Shown: positions 34,179 through 45,355, counted from the stretch's first letter. The stretch is 64,000 bases of DNA from Nematostella vectensis (GCF_932526225.1 NC_064041.1:12172751-12236750); one strand, 5' to 3'. Numbers and translations: made by a program. The notes: generated by a model from the letters alone, not told the origin.

Positions 34179-34200
34179 TAACCTCATGGTTATGTTAACC
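34179..34200 (+). promoter_or_regulatory. Alternative hairpins between ORF1 stop and ORF2 start
   Basis: TAACC-TCAT-GGTTA-TGT-TAACC: the central GGTTA can pair with either flanking TAACC. It begins 3 nt after the ORF1 stop codon and contains two in-frame ATGs (34186, 34192). It could affect reinitiation at ORF2; speculative. Confidence 0.35.
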
Positions 34201-34215
34201 TATATTTGTTTCACA

Positions 34216-37200
34216 ATGGCGTTCTCGGTTTGCACGATTAACGTCAATGGCATCCACGAGGCGCCTAAACGTGAAAAAGTTTTTAGTGCGCTTCGCAGCA
34301 TGAACTGCGATGTTGCGTTCGTGCAGGAGACCCACATTTCAACTGCCACGGAAGAGCAGCATTGGGAAAAGGAGTGGGGGGGACCGGCTTATTGGAGCTG
34401 TGGGTCTCCTCACGCGCGTGGCGTCGGAGTGCTGTTTAAGCCGTCCTTTAATTTCAAGTTTGTGAGCCTCAAACGGGATACTGAGGGCAGGTTCCTCAGC
34501 GTCCTCATTGAGGTTAACAAAACTCACTTCTCTTTGAACAACCTTTATGCTCCGAATCTCCCGGCAGAGAGAGTCGCCTTTTACGGAAATCTTTGGCGGC
34601 TCTCTCACCCGGGGGTACCCGCCATCATCGGAGGCGATTTTAATTGTGTAAGTAACTTAGCCCTAGATAAATGGGGGGGTAGCGCGCTTAGCGGTACATT
34701 AGGATACCCTGCTTTACATACCTTCCTTGAACGGTTCCGGGTCTTAGACCTCTATCGATCGTACTCACCATCGGGTACGGCAGTAACTTACATCACGCCT
34801 GATCGCAGGGTAGGAACACGGATCGATCGTATCTACGCCCCGGAACCTTTCATGCAGGGGGGGTCTTGTACCGTCAGGCCATTCCCTTTCTCAGACCACG
34901 CAGCCGTACATGCGCGCCTCACAATCCCCGACATCGAGCCAGCAGGGCGAGGTGTATGGAAATTTAATGTCTCGGTCCTGCAGAACGAGGACTTTCGCAA
35001 AAGCGTTCGCGCCTTCTGGCCCTCGTGGCAGCAGAAACGACCCCAGTTCCCAGACCGCCGGGTCTGGTGGGATTTGGGAAAATTTCACCTAAAGCGTCTT
35101 GCGATAGCCGCGTCGGTGCGTCTTTCCAAAGAAAAGCGACACCACATTGCCGCCCTAGAGAGGGAATACCAACGCCTAAACACGCGCGGTGCTGACGTCT
35201 CTCGCCTCCGTGCTATAAAGCAGGAGCTAGAAGACGCACAGACCCGCGTGCTAGAAGGGGTTAAAGTCCGCTCTAGAGCACAATGGCTTGAGGAAGGGGA
35301 AAAACCCACCCGGTATTTCTTCGGCCTAGAGAGCAACAATCGCACCAAACACAGCATCACCGAGCTTCACACCTCCAGCGGCCGTACAGCCTCAAACACC
35401 TCAGACATCTTGGCTGCGGTGCGCGAGTTTTACACCACGCTTTACACCGCTGAAACAACAGACCCTGAGGCTCAGGATTCCTTGCTCTCTAGGCTGGACG
35501 CTCGCCTTTCCGAGGAGGAGAGGTCTTCACTTGAATCCCCTTTATCTGAGGCTGATTGCCGTGAGGCCCTCACCCAGATGAAGAGGAACAAGACCCCCGG
35601 AGACGACGGTCTCCCAGCCGAGTTCTATCTCCGCTTCTGGGATTTAGTAGGGTGTGATCTGGTGGATACTTTAAATAGTGGATACGATCATACCCACCTC
35701 TCTGAATCCCAGACGCGGAGCATACTCTCGTTGCTCTTTAAAAAGGGAGATAGGCTTCTCCTCAAGAACTGGCGCCCAATCTCACTACTTAACGTAGATT
35801 ACAAGATTGGCGCAAAAGCACTGGCAAACAGGCTGAAACCCGTACTCGCGTCAGTTCTTTCTCCTGATCAGACATGCGGGGTGCCGGGACGAAGCATCTT
35901 CGAGAACAACTTCCTAATCAGGGATATTCTCGACTATGCCGAAACTAAACGACTTCCCGGTGCCCTCATTGCACTTGATCAGGAAAAAGCTTTTGATAGA
36001 GTGGACAGATATTTTCTCGATCGCGTTCTCGAGAAAATGAATTTCGGGCCTGTTTTTAGGCGCTGGATTAAGACTCTGTACAACGGCAGTAAAGCCTCGG
36101 TATGTAATAACGGCTGGCTCACGAGCTTCTTCCCCCTACAGCGCGGCGTCCGCCAAGGTTGCCCCCTTAGCCCCATGCTCTACTGCCTTTGTGCAGAGGT
36201 TCTGGGGAACGCGATCAGGAAAGACCCTCAGGTCACTGGTCTTCATCTTCCCCAGTCAAAAGCGACGGTTAAAACAACTCAGTACGCCGACGACACGACC
36301 CTCCTGCTGCGAGACTCTTACTCTATACGCAGGGCTTTCGCGCTAATTGGTACATACGAACGCGCTTCCGGAGCAAAGCTCAATGCCACGAAATCCGAAG
36401 GTCTCTGGATCGGTTCCTCTCGAGGATCTGACCAGACTCCGGTGGATATTAAGTGGCAGAGAGACAAGCTCCATATCCTTGGAATCTGGCACGGGTTTGG
36501 AGACCTGACCGAGTTTAACTGGGCACCTCGCGTAGAAAAACTCGAAAAAACCCTCACCTTGTGGCGCAGCCGGACTCTATCCCTGAAGGGCAAAGTTCTA
36601 ATAACCAATGTACTCGGGATGAGCAAACTCTGGTACACAGCCAGTGTGCTAAGAATGCCCCCTCCTGTAGCCACAAAGGTGAACAAACTTGTCTGGGATT
36701 TTGTCTGGTCTGGTAAGACCCCCCAGGTTAGCAGAGAAAAGTGCGTGCAACCGCGAGAAAAGGGAGGCCTGGCGGCCATCCACATTCAGTCAAAGGTGAA
36801 ATCCCTGCAGCTGAAATGGATTGCACAAGTGGCTAACCCTGACAATAACGCTCCATGGGCAAACCTAGCGCGCTATTGGACTAGCCGCAAGCTCGGTATC
36901 CGTAAGGAGTGGAATTGGCTGAAAGGCAATTCCGCCCCGGTCGCGGCGCCTGGAAAACGACCCAGGGTCTATGACGATCTCCTCCAGGCCATGGCGGAGA
37001 TCAAGCCTTGGCTAGCTTCCGCTCCCCTCCGAGCGCTGAAGGTTAAAAACATCTACTCGGAGTTTGTAGCACTCCTCCCTAATCCAAGCAAAGCTCAACA
37101 GACGTGGGAAGACAGACTGCGACTGCCAGGGATTCCCTGGTTCTCAGTCTGGCGGAACACATACGGCGGGCTGAGCACGAATTGGGAGAGCGACCTGCTG

Positions 37201-37692
37201 TGGAAGATCCGCCACCGCGTGGTTCGCACAGCGAGTTTCCTCACCAGCCACATGCACTGCACGTTTTCGCCGAAATGCCACCGCTGTGGCAGGACCGAGA
37301 CATTAAAGCACGTGTTTTTATCTTGCGACTTTGCGACGCGGGTTTGGGACTGGGCATTTCCTATAGCTGAGCGGATTAACGCTACTCCCCTAACCCGTAA
37401 TGTTAACACTGTCATCCTTACTCTTGGACTATCCACAGCTAAGGGTGACAAGAGCAAAACTAACTTAGTGGTGTACATCTTTAAACTCATACTATGGTGT
37501 CTGTGGACTGCAAGGAACACTTCTCTATTCGAGAAGAGACAAGCAGAAATAGTCAGTGTAGCTAAATATAAGATCAGAGAGAGGATAGAGAGGGACGCGG
37601 CCGTCCTCGGACCTCTTGCCGCGTATAGCCGCTGGGGCATCAATGATGTCCTCTGCTGCTGGCGGGGCGAGGCCCTCTCTGTCCTCGTATAG
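34216..37692 (+). CDS. Retrotransposon ORF2 protein: AP-like endonuclease and reverse transcriptase
   Basis: 1,158 aa from this start; the frame is open back to 34099 inside ORF1. ATG at 34216 was chosen because cacaATGG is the best context (A at -3, G at +4) and the endonuclease fold begins right after it; in-frame ATGs at 34186 and 34192 are alternatives. Endonuclease (~1-235): TINVNG (7-12), QETH with E38, GGDFN with D141 and N143, RIDRIY with D204, SDH (226-228), i.e. all catalytic positions. Reverse transcriptase (~456-740): ALDQEKAFDRV with D588, RGVRQGCPLSP (643 on), YADD (690-693). C-terminal knuckle C1021-x2-C1024-x7-H1032-x4-C1037, typical of L1/Tx1. It nicks U2 DNA and copies the element RNA by target-primed reverse transcription. 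It starts 40 nt after the ORF1 stop. Confidence 0.95.
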   Translation: MAFSVCTINVNGIHEAPKREKVFSALRSMNCDVAFVQETHISTATEEQHWEKEWGGPAYWSCGSPHARGVGVLFKPSFNFKFVSLKRDTEGRFLSVLIEVNKTHFSLNNLYAPNLPAERVAFYGNLWRLSHPGVPAIIGGDFNCVSNLALDKWGGSALSGTLGYPALHTFLERFRVLDLYRSYSPSGTAVTYITPDRRVGTRIDRIYAPEPFMQGGSCTVRPFPFSDHAAVHARLTIPDIEPAGRGVWKFNVSVLQNEDFRKSVRAFWPSWQQKRPQFPDRRVWWDLGKFHLKRLAIAASVRLSKEKRHHIAALEREYQRLNTRGADVSRLRAIKQELEDAQTRVLEGVKVRSRAQWLEEGEKPTRYFFGLESNNRTKHSITELHTSSGRTASNTSDILAAVREFYTTLYTAETTDPEAQDSLLSRLDARLSEEERSSLESPLSEADCREALTQMKRNKTPGDDGLPAEFYLRFWDLVGCDLVDTLNSGYDHTHLSESQTRSILSLLFKKGDRLLLKNWRPISLLNVDYKIGAKALANRLKPVLASVLSPDQTCGVPGRSIFENNFLIRDILDYAETKRLPGALIALDQEKAFDRVDRYFLDRVLEKMNFGPVFRRWIKTLYNGSKASVCNNGWLTSFFPLQRGVRQGCPLSPMLYCLCAEVLGNAIRKDPQVTGLHLPQSKATVKTTQYADDTTLLLRDSYSIRRAFALIGTYERASGAKLNATKSEGLWIGSSRGSDQTPVDIKWQRDKLHILGIWHGFGDLTEFNWAPRVEKLEKTLTLWRSRTLSLKGKVLITNVLGMSKLWYTASVLRMPPPVATKVNKLVWDFVWSGKTPQVSREKCVQPREKGGLAAIHIQSKVKSLQLKWIAQVANPDNNAPWANLARYWTSRKLGIRKEWNWLKGNSAPVAAPGKRPRVYDDLLQAMAEIKPWLASAPLRALKVKNIYSEFVALLPNPSKAQQTWEDRLRLPGIPWFSVWRNTYGGLSTNWESDLLWKIRHRVVRTASFLTSHMHCTFSPKCHRCGRTETLKHVFLSCDFATRVWDWAFPIAERINATPLTRNVNTVILTLGLSTAKGDKSKTNLVVYIFKLILWCLWTARNTSLFEKRQAEIVSVAKYKIRERIERDAAVLGPLAAYSRWGINDVLCCWRGEALSVLV

Positions 37693-38195
37693 CACACAAT
37701 AAAACCGGGCAACCCAGGGCAACTCGCCCCGGGCCCCATCGCATTACTTCTCCTTCCCTTGCCTATCGCTGTCCACTTAATTGTGCGCATGGCGATCTGG
37801 CTACCCCCCTCTTTTCCACCACTGTCCACTTAATTGTAAGCACGGTGGCTGGAGAAACATCAATACCCCCTCCGCCCCTCACTGTCCTCCCACCTGTGGA
37901 AACAGCGAGGAGGCCAACATGTATCCAATGTACAACTCCAAATATATAATGCCATAAGCGGTGAAATAAACCGCGTGAACAATGGGAGGAGCGAGGCTTC
38001 CGGGGGGATTAACGCCTCTGTCGTGCAAGAGCCGGAGAGGCGGATTTCTCCCGGGATCCCTCTCTTCTCTAAAACTACACATTATCGATATTGTCAAAAC
38101 AACCATTGTAATCAAGATTAGATATAGTCCTCAACTGGATTTAAAGATTGTATAATAGATTTGATTTATTGTAAATAAACTATTCAAATACAAAA
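37693..38195 (+). other. Retrotransposon 3' UTR
   Basis: 503 bp after ORF2. It has a direct repeat of CTGTCCACTTAATTGT at 37769..37784 and 37822..37837, hairpins GCGGT/ACCGC (37958..37974) and GCCTCT/AGAGGC (38014..38041), AATAAA hexamers at ~37698 and in the final 30 bp, and ends in aaatacaaaa. In target-specific elements the 3' UTR is often recognised by the reverse transcriptase; the hairpins are candidates. Confidence 0.75.
37769..37837 (+). repeat. 16-bp direct repeat in the 3' UTR
   Basis: Two identical CTGTCCACTTAATTGT copies with starts 53 bp apart, each within pyrimidine-rich sequence; a partial third CACTGTCC follows near 37880. Possibly a diverged tandem repeat. Confidence 0.8.
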
Positions 38196-38211
38196 AGTAT
38201 CTGTTCTTATC
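38196..38211 (+). repeat. Target-site duplication, right copy
   Basis: Identical to the left copy and preceded by the element's terminal A-run. U2 continues from nt 51 immediately after it. Confidence 0.93.
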
Positions 38212-38351
38212 AGCTTAATATCTGATACGCTGCTCATTGAGTAGCTCATATATTAAACTGATTTTTGGAAACTGGCTGTGGAATAAGCGGCTTGCTGCGT
38301 CCCAGCCACGGGTTGTCTCGGTATTGCACTACCTCCGAGTACGGCCCCCTT
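38212..38351 (+). pseudogene. U2: U2 snRNA gene, 3' part (nt 51-190), broken by retrotransposon
   Basis: Resumes at nt 51 directly after the second copy of the target-site duplication and runs to the normal 3' end, with Sm site and stem-loop IV intact. It has no U2 promoter of its own. With the duplication included, U2-derived sequence starts at 38196. Confidence 0.96.
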
Positions 38352-38547
38352 CCCTTTCGGGAAGACACATTCAAGCAACACCTCGAGCATCATTTACGTG
38401 CTGTTCATGCGAGCTATAGCGGGAGAGATCAATAAGAGACAGGATCGTCATTAAGACGACGGGTCATAATCACCGCGATGCACCGTTCCCACATGGAGGA
38501 TGAAATCAGCCGGGGACAGTCGGTGTACAGGGACGCCAAATAAACTC

Positions 38548-38638
38548 ATACTTACCTGACGCGGGAGGTTTACCGTGATCACCAAGGCGGTCCTCTCAGG
38601 GTGAGGCCCTCTCATTGCACTTCGATTGGGTTGACCCC

Positions 38639-38670
<32 letters not shown>

Positions 38671-38676
38671 TATAAT

Positions 38677-38713
<37 letters not shown>
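38548..38713 (+). ncRNA. U1: U1 snRNA gene, array B copy 2
   Basis: Complete, with its usual upstream region. It sits 196 bp downstream of the 3' fragment of the U2 gene broken by the retrotransposon and appears unaffected. Confidence 0.96.
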
Positions 38714-39487
38714 AACAATACGAATCAAGTGTAATCACAACACAATCACAACGAGCGACTCGTGAAGCACGGACTTCACACCGCTTGTAATCAGTCAACT
38801 ATTGTAAAATTTCTAACTTCTAATAGCGAACAACTTGCTCTCACATTACCGTCATGGTGGGCAGAGGCTTTAGTCGTGTTTGGTCTGCATTCTAGCGGTG
38901 TTTTTGCGATGAAACGAGCGAAGGTGAGCTGTGTTTTGATCAGTTGTTGCTAACCGGCGATGAAAGTTCAGTGCGACTGTTTCGTCACTAAAATAGAACA
39001 GTGGAATACGCGCGCTGCTTTGCAACCTTCGCGCTTTATTATAGTGAGTGAAAACATGATCTCGAAAAGCATTTATTTGGACAAGGTTTACGCTATGAAT
39101 GGCATCTCAGCTTGTATGAGATGCTAGCTGAGTAATGTTCGTGTTCACTCGCGGTGTAAACGCGCGACCAATGCGATAATACTGCGCACTTTCTCTCATA
39201 GTATTTTACTGCATTGAGAGACATTTCCTATGCGAGTACTAACGCTCTTACAGGCTTTCACAATCCACTGATCTGATCGCTTGTAATATTATGACTCTAC
39301 TTGAATCTGCTGAACGTTTGCGAACGTTTACGACCGCGATTTTGATTACAATACGGTCGCTGAGTATGCCTGAATTGTCTATAGATCGAGTTGAGAACGC
39401 ATACAACTGAGGGATTTCTTTAGCTTAGACAATGACCAACCTGCACTAACTTTTTCTTTATAGTTTAGAAAAAAAATGAAAAAGAAA

Positions 39488-39547
39488 TGCCTACAGCACG
39501 CGGTATTCCCAGGCGGTCACCCATCCAAGTACTAACCGCGCCCAATC

Positions 39548-39578
<31 letters not shown>

Positions 39579-39606
39579 GTGTTTTCTCGATGGTATGGCC
39601 GTAGAC
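39488..39606 (-). rRNA. 5S: 5S rRNA gene, array B copy 2
   Basis: Complete; first 5S downstream of the retrotransposon-bearing unit. Confidence 0.96.
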
Positions 39607-39863
39607 GAAAGATCTCGGTGATATTTTAGACTTTTATAGCGGTGCGGTGAGAACGTACGCACGCACTAGCGCGGTAAAAATGTCTCATTGCACTCGCAAA
39701 GACGCTGTATCAAGCGAATACTGCTCGTACGTGATAGCACTACGTTCATGACTGATCATCACATGTGATCTTAGGAGGCAGAAGGGCCTAAAACCGAGTC
39801 CGTCACCCACATGGCGGAGGCCTAGAATGATAAACGCTCCCTGTAGTCCGAGCCAGATTCTGC

Positions 39864-40053
39864 ATCGCTTCTCGGCCTTTTGGCTAAGATCAAGTGTAGT
39901 ATCTGTTCTTATCAGCTTAATATCTGATACGCTGCTCATTGAGTAGCTCATATATTAAACTGATTTTTGGAAACTGGCTGTGGAATAAGCGGCTTGCTGC
40001 GTCCCAGCCACGGGTTGTCTCGGTATTGCACTACCTCCGAGTACGGCCCCCTT
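39864..40053 (+). ncRNA. U2: U2 snRNA gene, array B copy 2
   Basis: Complete; first intact U2 on the + strand. Confidence 0.96.
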
Positions 40054-40249
40054 CCCTTTCGGGAAGACACATTCAAGCAACACCTCGAGCATCATTTACG
40101 TGCTGTTCATGCGAGCTATAGCGGGAGAGATCAATAAGAGACAGGATCGTCATTAAGACGACGGGTCATAATCACCGCGATGCACCGTTCCCACATGGAG
40201 GATGAAATCAGCCGGGGACAGTCGGTGTACAGGGACGCCAAATAAACTC

Positions 40250-40340
40250 ATACTTACCTGACGCGGGAGGTTTACCGTGATCACCAAGGCGGTCCTCTCA
40301 GGGTGAGGCCCTCTCATTGCACTTCGATTGGGTTGACCCC

Positions 40341-40372
<32 letters not shown>

Positions 40373-40378
40373 TATAAT

Positions 40379-40415
<37 letters not shown>
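40250..40415 (+). ncRNA. U1: U1 snRNA gene, array B copy 3
   Basis: Complete; matches the reference copy. Confidence 0.96.
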
Positions 40416-41189
40416 AACAATACGAATCAAGTGTAATCACAACACAATCACAACGAGCGACTCGTGAAGCACGGACTTCACACCGCTTGTAATCAGTCAA
40501 CTATTGTAAAATTTCTAACTTCTAATAGCGAACAACTTGCTCTCACATTACCGTCATGGTGGGCAGAGGCTTTAGTCGTGTTTGGTCTGCATTCTAGCGG
40601 TGTTTTTGCGATGAAACGAGCGAAGGTGAGCTGTGTTTTGATCAGTTGTTGCTAACCGGCGATGAAAGTTCAGTGCGACTGTTTCGTCACTAAAATAGAA
40701 CAGTGGAATACGCGCGCTGCTTTGCAACCTTCGCGCTTTATTATAGTGAGTGAAAACATGATCTCGAAAAGCATTTATTTGGACAAGGTTTACGCTATGA
40801 ATGGCATCTCAGCTTGTATGAGATGCTAGCTGAGTAATGTTCGTGTTCACTCGCGGTGTAAACGCGCGACCAATGCGATAATACTGCGCACTTTCTCTCA
40901 TAGTATTTTACTGCATTGAGAGACATTTCCTATGCGAGTACTAACGCTCTTACAGGCTTTCACAATCCACTGATCTGATCGCTTGTAATATTATGACTCT
41001 ACTTGAATCTGCTGAACGTTTGCGAACGTTTACGACCGCGATTTTGATTACAATACGGTCGCTGAGTATGCCTGAATTGTCTATAGATCGAGTTGAGAAC
41101 GCATACAACTGAGGGATTTCTTTAGCTTAGACAATGACCAACCTGCACTAACTTTTTCTTTATAGTTTAGAAAAAAAATGAAAAAGAAA

Positions 41190-41249
41190 TGCCTACAGCA
41201 CGCGGTATTCCCAGGCGGTCACCCATCCAAGTACTAACCGCGCCCAATC

Positions 41250-41280
<31 letters not shown>

Positions 41281-41308
41281 GTGTTTTCTCGATGGTATGG
41301 CCGTAGAC
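41190..41308 (-). rRNA. 5S: 5S rRNA gene, array B copy 3
   Basis: Complete; matches the reference copy. Confidence 0.96.
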
Positions 41309-41565
41309 GAAAGATCTCGGTGATATTTTAGACTTTTATAGCGGTGCGGTGAGAACGTACGCACGCACTAGCGCGGTAAAAATGTCTCATTGCACTCGCA
41401 AAGACGCTGTATCAAGCGAATACTGCTCGTACGTGATAGCACTACGTTCATGACTGATCATCACATGTGATCTTAGGAGGCAGAAGGGCCTAAAACCGAG
41501 TCCGTCACCCACATGGCGGAGGCCTAGAATGATAAACGCTCCCTGTAGTCCGAGCCAGATTCTGC

Positions 41566-41755
41566 ATCGCTTCTCGGCCTTTTGGCTAAGATCAAGTGTA
41601 GTATCTGTTCTTATCAGCTTAATATCTGATACGCTGCTCATTGAGTAGCTCATATATTAAACTGATTTTTGGAAACTGGCTGTGGAATAAGCGGCTTGCT
41701 GCGTCCCAGCCACGGGTTGTCTCGGTATTGCACTACCTCCGAGTACGGCCCCCTT
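41566..41755 (+). ncRNA. U2: U2 snRNA gene, array B copy 3
   Basis: Complete; matches the reference copy. Confidence 0.96.
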
Positions 41756-41951
41756 CCCTTTCGGGAAGACACATTCAAGCAACACCTCGAGCATCATTTA
41801 CGTGCTGTTCATGCGAGCTATAGCGGGAGAGATCAATAAGAGACAGGATCGTCATTAAGACGACGGGTCATAATCACCGCGATGCACCGTTCCCACATGG
41901 AGGATGAAATCAGCCGGGGACAGTCGGTGTACAGGGACGCCAAATAAACTC

Positions 41952-42042
41952 ATACTTACCTGACGCGGGAGGTTTACCGTGATCACCAAGGCGGTCCTCT
42001 CAGGGTGAGGCCCTCTCATTGCACTTCGATTGGGTTGACCCC

Positions 42043-42074
<32 letters not shown>

Positions 42075-42080
42075 TATAAT

Positions 42081-42117
<37 letters not shown>
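41952..42117 (+). ncRNA. U1: U1 snRNA gene, array B copy 4
   Basis: Complete; matches the reference copy. Confidence 0.96.
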
Positions 42118-42891
42118 AACAATACGAATCAAGTGTAATCACAACACAATCACAACGAGCGACTCGTGAAGCACGGACTTCACACCGCTTGTAATCAGTC
42201 AACTATTGTAAAATTTCTAACTTCTAATAGCGAACAACTTGCTCTCACATTACCGTCATGGTGGGCAGAGGCTTTAGTCGTGTTTGGTCTGCATTCTAGC
42301 GGTGTTTTTGCGATGAAACGAGCGAAGGTGAGCTGTGTTTTGATCAGTTGTTGCTAACCGGCGATGAAAGTTCAGTGCGACTGTTTCGTCACTAAAATAG
42401 AACAGTGGAATACGCGCGCTGCTTTGCAACCTTCGCGCTTTATTATAGTGAGTGAAAACATGATCTCGAAAAGCATTTATTTGGACAAGGTTTACGCTAT
42501 GAATGGCATCTCAGCTTGTATGAGATGCTAGCTGAGTAATGTTCGTGTTCACTCGCGGTGTAAACGCGCGACCAATGCGATAATACTGCGCACTTTCTCT
42601 CATAGTATTTTACTGCATTGAGAGACATTTCCTATGCGAGTACTAACGCTCTTACAGGCTTTCACAATCCACTGATCTGATCGCTTGTAATATTATGACT
42701 CTACTTGAATCTGCTGAACGTTTGCGAACGTTTACGACCGCGATTTTGATTACAATACGGTCGCTGAGTATGCCTGAATTGTCTATAGATCGAGTTGAGA
42801 ACGCATACAACTGAGGGATTTCTTTAGCTTAGACAATGACCAACCTGCACTAACTTTTTCTTTATAGTTTAGAAAAAAAATGAAAAAGAAA

Positions 42892-42951
42892 TGCCTACAG
42901 CACGCGGTATTCCCAGGCGGTCACCCATCCAAGTACTAACCGCGCCCAATC

Positions 42952-42982
<31 letters not shown>

Positions 42983-43010
42983 GTGTTTTCTCGATGGTAT
43001 GGCCGTAGAC
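42892..43010 (-). rRNA. 5S: 5S rRNA gene, array B copy 4
   Basis: Complete; matches the reference copy. Confidence 0.96.
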
Positions 43011-43267
43011 GAAAGATCTCGGTGATATTTTAGACTTTTATAGCGGTGCGGTGAGAACGTACGCACGCACTAGCGCGGTAAAAATGTCTCATTGCACTCG
43101 CAAAGACGCTGTATCAAGCGAATACTGCTCGTACGTGATAGCACTACGTTCATGACTGATCATCACATGTGATCTTAGGAGGCAGAAGGGCCTAAAACCG
43201 AGTCCGTCACCCACATGGCGGAGGCCTAGAATGATAAACGCTCCCTGTAGTCCGAGCCAGATTCTGC

Positions 43268-43457
43268 ATCGCTTCTCGGCCTTTTGGCTAAGATCAAGTG
43301 TAGTATCTGTTCTTATCAGCTTAATATCTGATACGCTGCTCATTGAGTAGCTCATATATTAAACTGATTTTTGGAAACTGGCTGTGGAATAAGCGGCTTG
43401 CTGCGTCCCAGCCACGGGTTGTCTCGGTATTGCACTACCTCCGAGTACGGCCCCCTT
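43268..43457 (+). ncRNA. U2: U2 snRNA gene, array B copy 4
   Basis: Complete; matches the reference copy. Confidence 0.96.
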
Positions 43458-43653
43458 CCCTTTCGGGAAGACACATTCAAGCAACACCTCGAGCATCATT
43501 TACGTGCTGTTCATGCGAGCTATAGCGGGAGAGATCAATAAGAGACAGGATCGTCATTAAGACGACGGGTCATAATCACCGCGATGCACCGTTCCCACAT
43601 GGAGGATGAAATCAGCCGGGGACAGTCGGTGTACAGGGACGCCAAATAAACTC

Positions 43654-43744
43654 ATACTTACCTGACGCGGGAGGTTTACCGTGATCACCAAGGCGGTCCT
43701 CTCAGGGTGAGGCCCTCTCATTGCACTTCGATTGGGTTGACCCC

Positions 43745-43776
<32 letters not shown>

Positions 43777-43782
43777 TATAAT

Positions 43783-43819
<37 letters not shown>
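43654..43819 (+). ncRNA. U1: U1 snRNA gene, array B copy 5
   Basis: Complete; matches the reference copy. Confidence 0.96.
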
Positions 43820-44593
43820 AACAATACGAATCAAGTGTAATCACAACACAATCACAACGAGCGACTCGTGAAGCACGGACTTCACACCGCTTGTAATCAG
43901 TCAACTATTGTAAAATTTCTAACTTCTAATAGCGAACAACTTGCTCTCACATTACCGTCATGGTGGGCAGAGGCTTTAGTCGTGTTTGGTCTGCATTCTA
44001 GCGGTGTTTTTGCGATGAAACGAGCGAAGGTGAGCTGTGTTTTGATCAGTTGTTGCTAACCGGCGATGAAAGTTCAGTGCGACTGTTTCGTCACTAAAAT
44101 AGAACAGTGGAATACGCGCGCTGCTTTGCAACCTTCGCGCTTTATTATAGTGAGTGAAAACATGATCTCGAAAAGCATTTATTTGGACAAGGTTTACGCT
44201 ATGAATGGCATCTCAGCTTGTATGAGATGCTAGCTGAGTAATGTTCGTGTTCACTCGCGGTGTAAACGCGCGACCAATGCGATAATACTGCGCACTTTCT
44301 CTCATAGTATTTTACTGCATTGAGAGACATTTCCTATGCGAGTACTAACGCTCTTACAGGCTTTCACAATCCACTGATCTGATCGCTTGTAATATTATGA
44401 CTCTACTTGAATCTGCTGAACGTTTGCGAACGTTTACGACCGCGATTTTGATTACAATACGGTCGCTGAGTATGCCTGAATTGTCTATAGATCGAGTTGA
44501 GAACGCATACAACTGAGGGATTTCTTTAGCTTAGACAATGACCAACCTGCACTAACTTTTTCTTTATAGTTTAGAAAAAAAATGAAAAAGAAA

Positions 44594-44653
44594 TGCCTAC
44601 AGCACGCGGTATTCCCAGGCGGTCACCCATCCAAGTACTAACCGCGCCCAATC

Positions 44654-44684
<31 letters not shown>

Positions 44685-44712
44685 GTGTTTTCTCGATGGT
44701 ATGGCCGTAGAC
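44594..44712 (-). rRNA. 5S: 5S rRNA gene, array B copy 5
   Basis: Complete; matches the reference copy. Confidence 0.96.
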
Positions 44713-44969
44713 GAAAGATCTCGGTGATATTTTAGACTTTTATAGCGGTGCGGTGAGAACGTACGCACGCACTAGCGCGGTAAAAATGTCTCATTGCACT
44801 CGCAAAGACGCTGTATCAAGCGAATACTGCTCGTACGTGATAGCACTACGTTCATGACTGATCATCACATGTGATCTTAGGAGGCAGAAGGGCCTAAAAC
44901 CGAGTCCGTCACCCACATGGCGGAGGCCTAGAATGATAAACGCTCCCTGTAGTCCGAGCCAGATTCTGC

Positions 44970-45159
44970 ATCGCTTCTCGGCCTTTTGGCTAAGATCAAG
45001 TGTAGTATCTGTTCTTATCAGCTTAATATCTGATACGCTGCTCATTGAGTAGCTCATATATTAAACTGATTTTTGGAAACTGGCTGTGGAATAAGCGGCT
45101 TGCTGCGTCCCAGCCACGGGTTGTCTCGGTATTGCACTACCTCCGAGTACGGCCCCCTT
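44970..45159 (+). ncRNA. U2: U2 snRNA gene, array B copy 5
   Basis: Complete; matches the reference copy. Confidence 0.96.
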
Positions 45160-45355
45160 CCCTTTCGGGAAGACACATTCAAGCAACACCTCGAGCATCA
45201 TTTACGTGCTGTTCATGCGAGCTATAGCGGGAGAGATCAATAAGAGACAGGATCGTCATTAAGACGACGGGTCATAATCACCGCGATGCACCGTTCCCAC
45301 ATGGAGGATGAAATCAGCCGGGGACAGTCGGTGTACAGGGACGCCAAATAAACTC

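Larger units (their letters stand above)
32651..38195 (+). mobile_element. Full-length U2-targeted non-LTR retrotransposon (Keno-like, Tx1/L1-related)
   Basis: A 5,545-bp insertion in U2, in U2 sense orientation, bounded by a 16-bp direct repeat of U2 nt 35-50. It contains a 256-bp 5' UTR, ORF1 with a CCHC knuckle, ORF2 with AP-like endonuclease and reverse transcriptase, and a 503-bp 3' UTR ending in a short A-rich stretch (aaatacaaaa) rather than a long poly(A). There are no LTRs. Of known U2-inserting families, Keno belongs to the AP-endonuclease Tx1 group, whereas Utopia uses a restriction-like endonuclease; the endonuclease here is AP-like, which favours a Keno-like assignment. No stop or frameshift breaks either ORF. 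The family name is inference; the structure is seen directly. Confidence 0.93.

Noticed and set aside
37095-37829. 244-aa ORF antisense to the end of ORF2
   Set aside because: Shadow of ORF2 on the opposite strand, no domain recognised; ORF2 explains the sequence.
32651-38195. Assignment to Utopia, the other U2-targeting LINE family
   Set aside because: Utopia has a restriction-like endonuclease; this element has an N-terminal AP-like endonuclease and an ORF1, as in Tx1-group elements.
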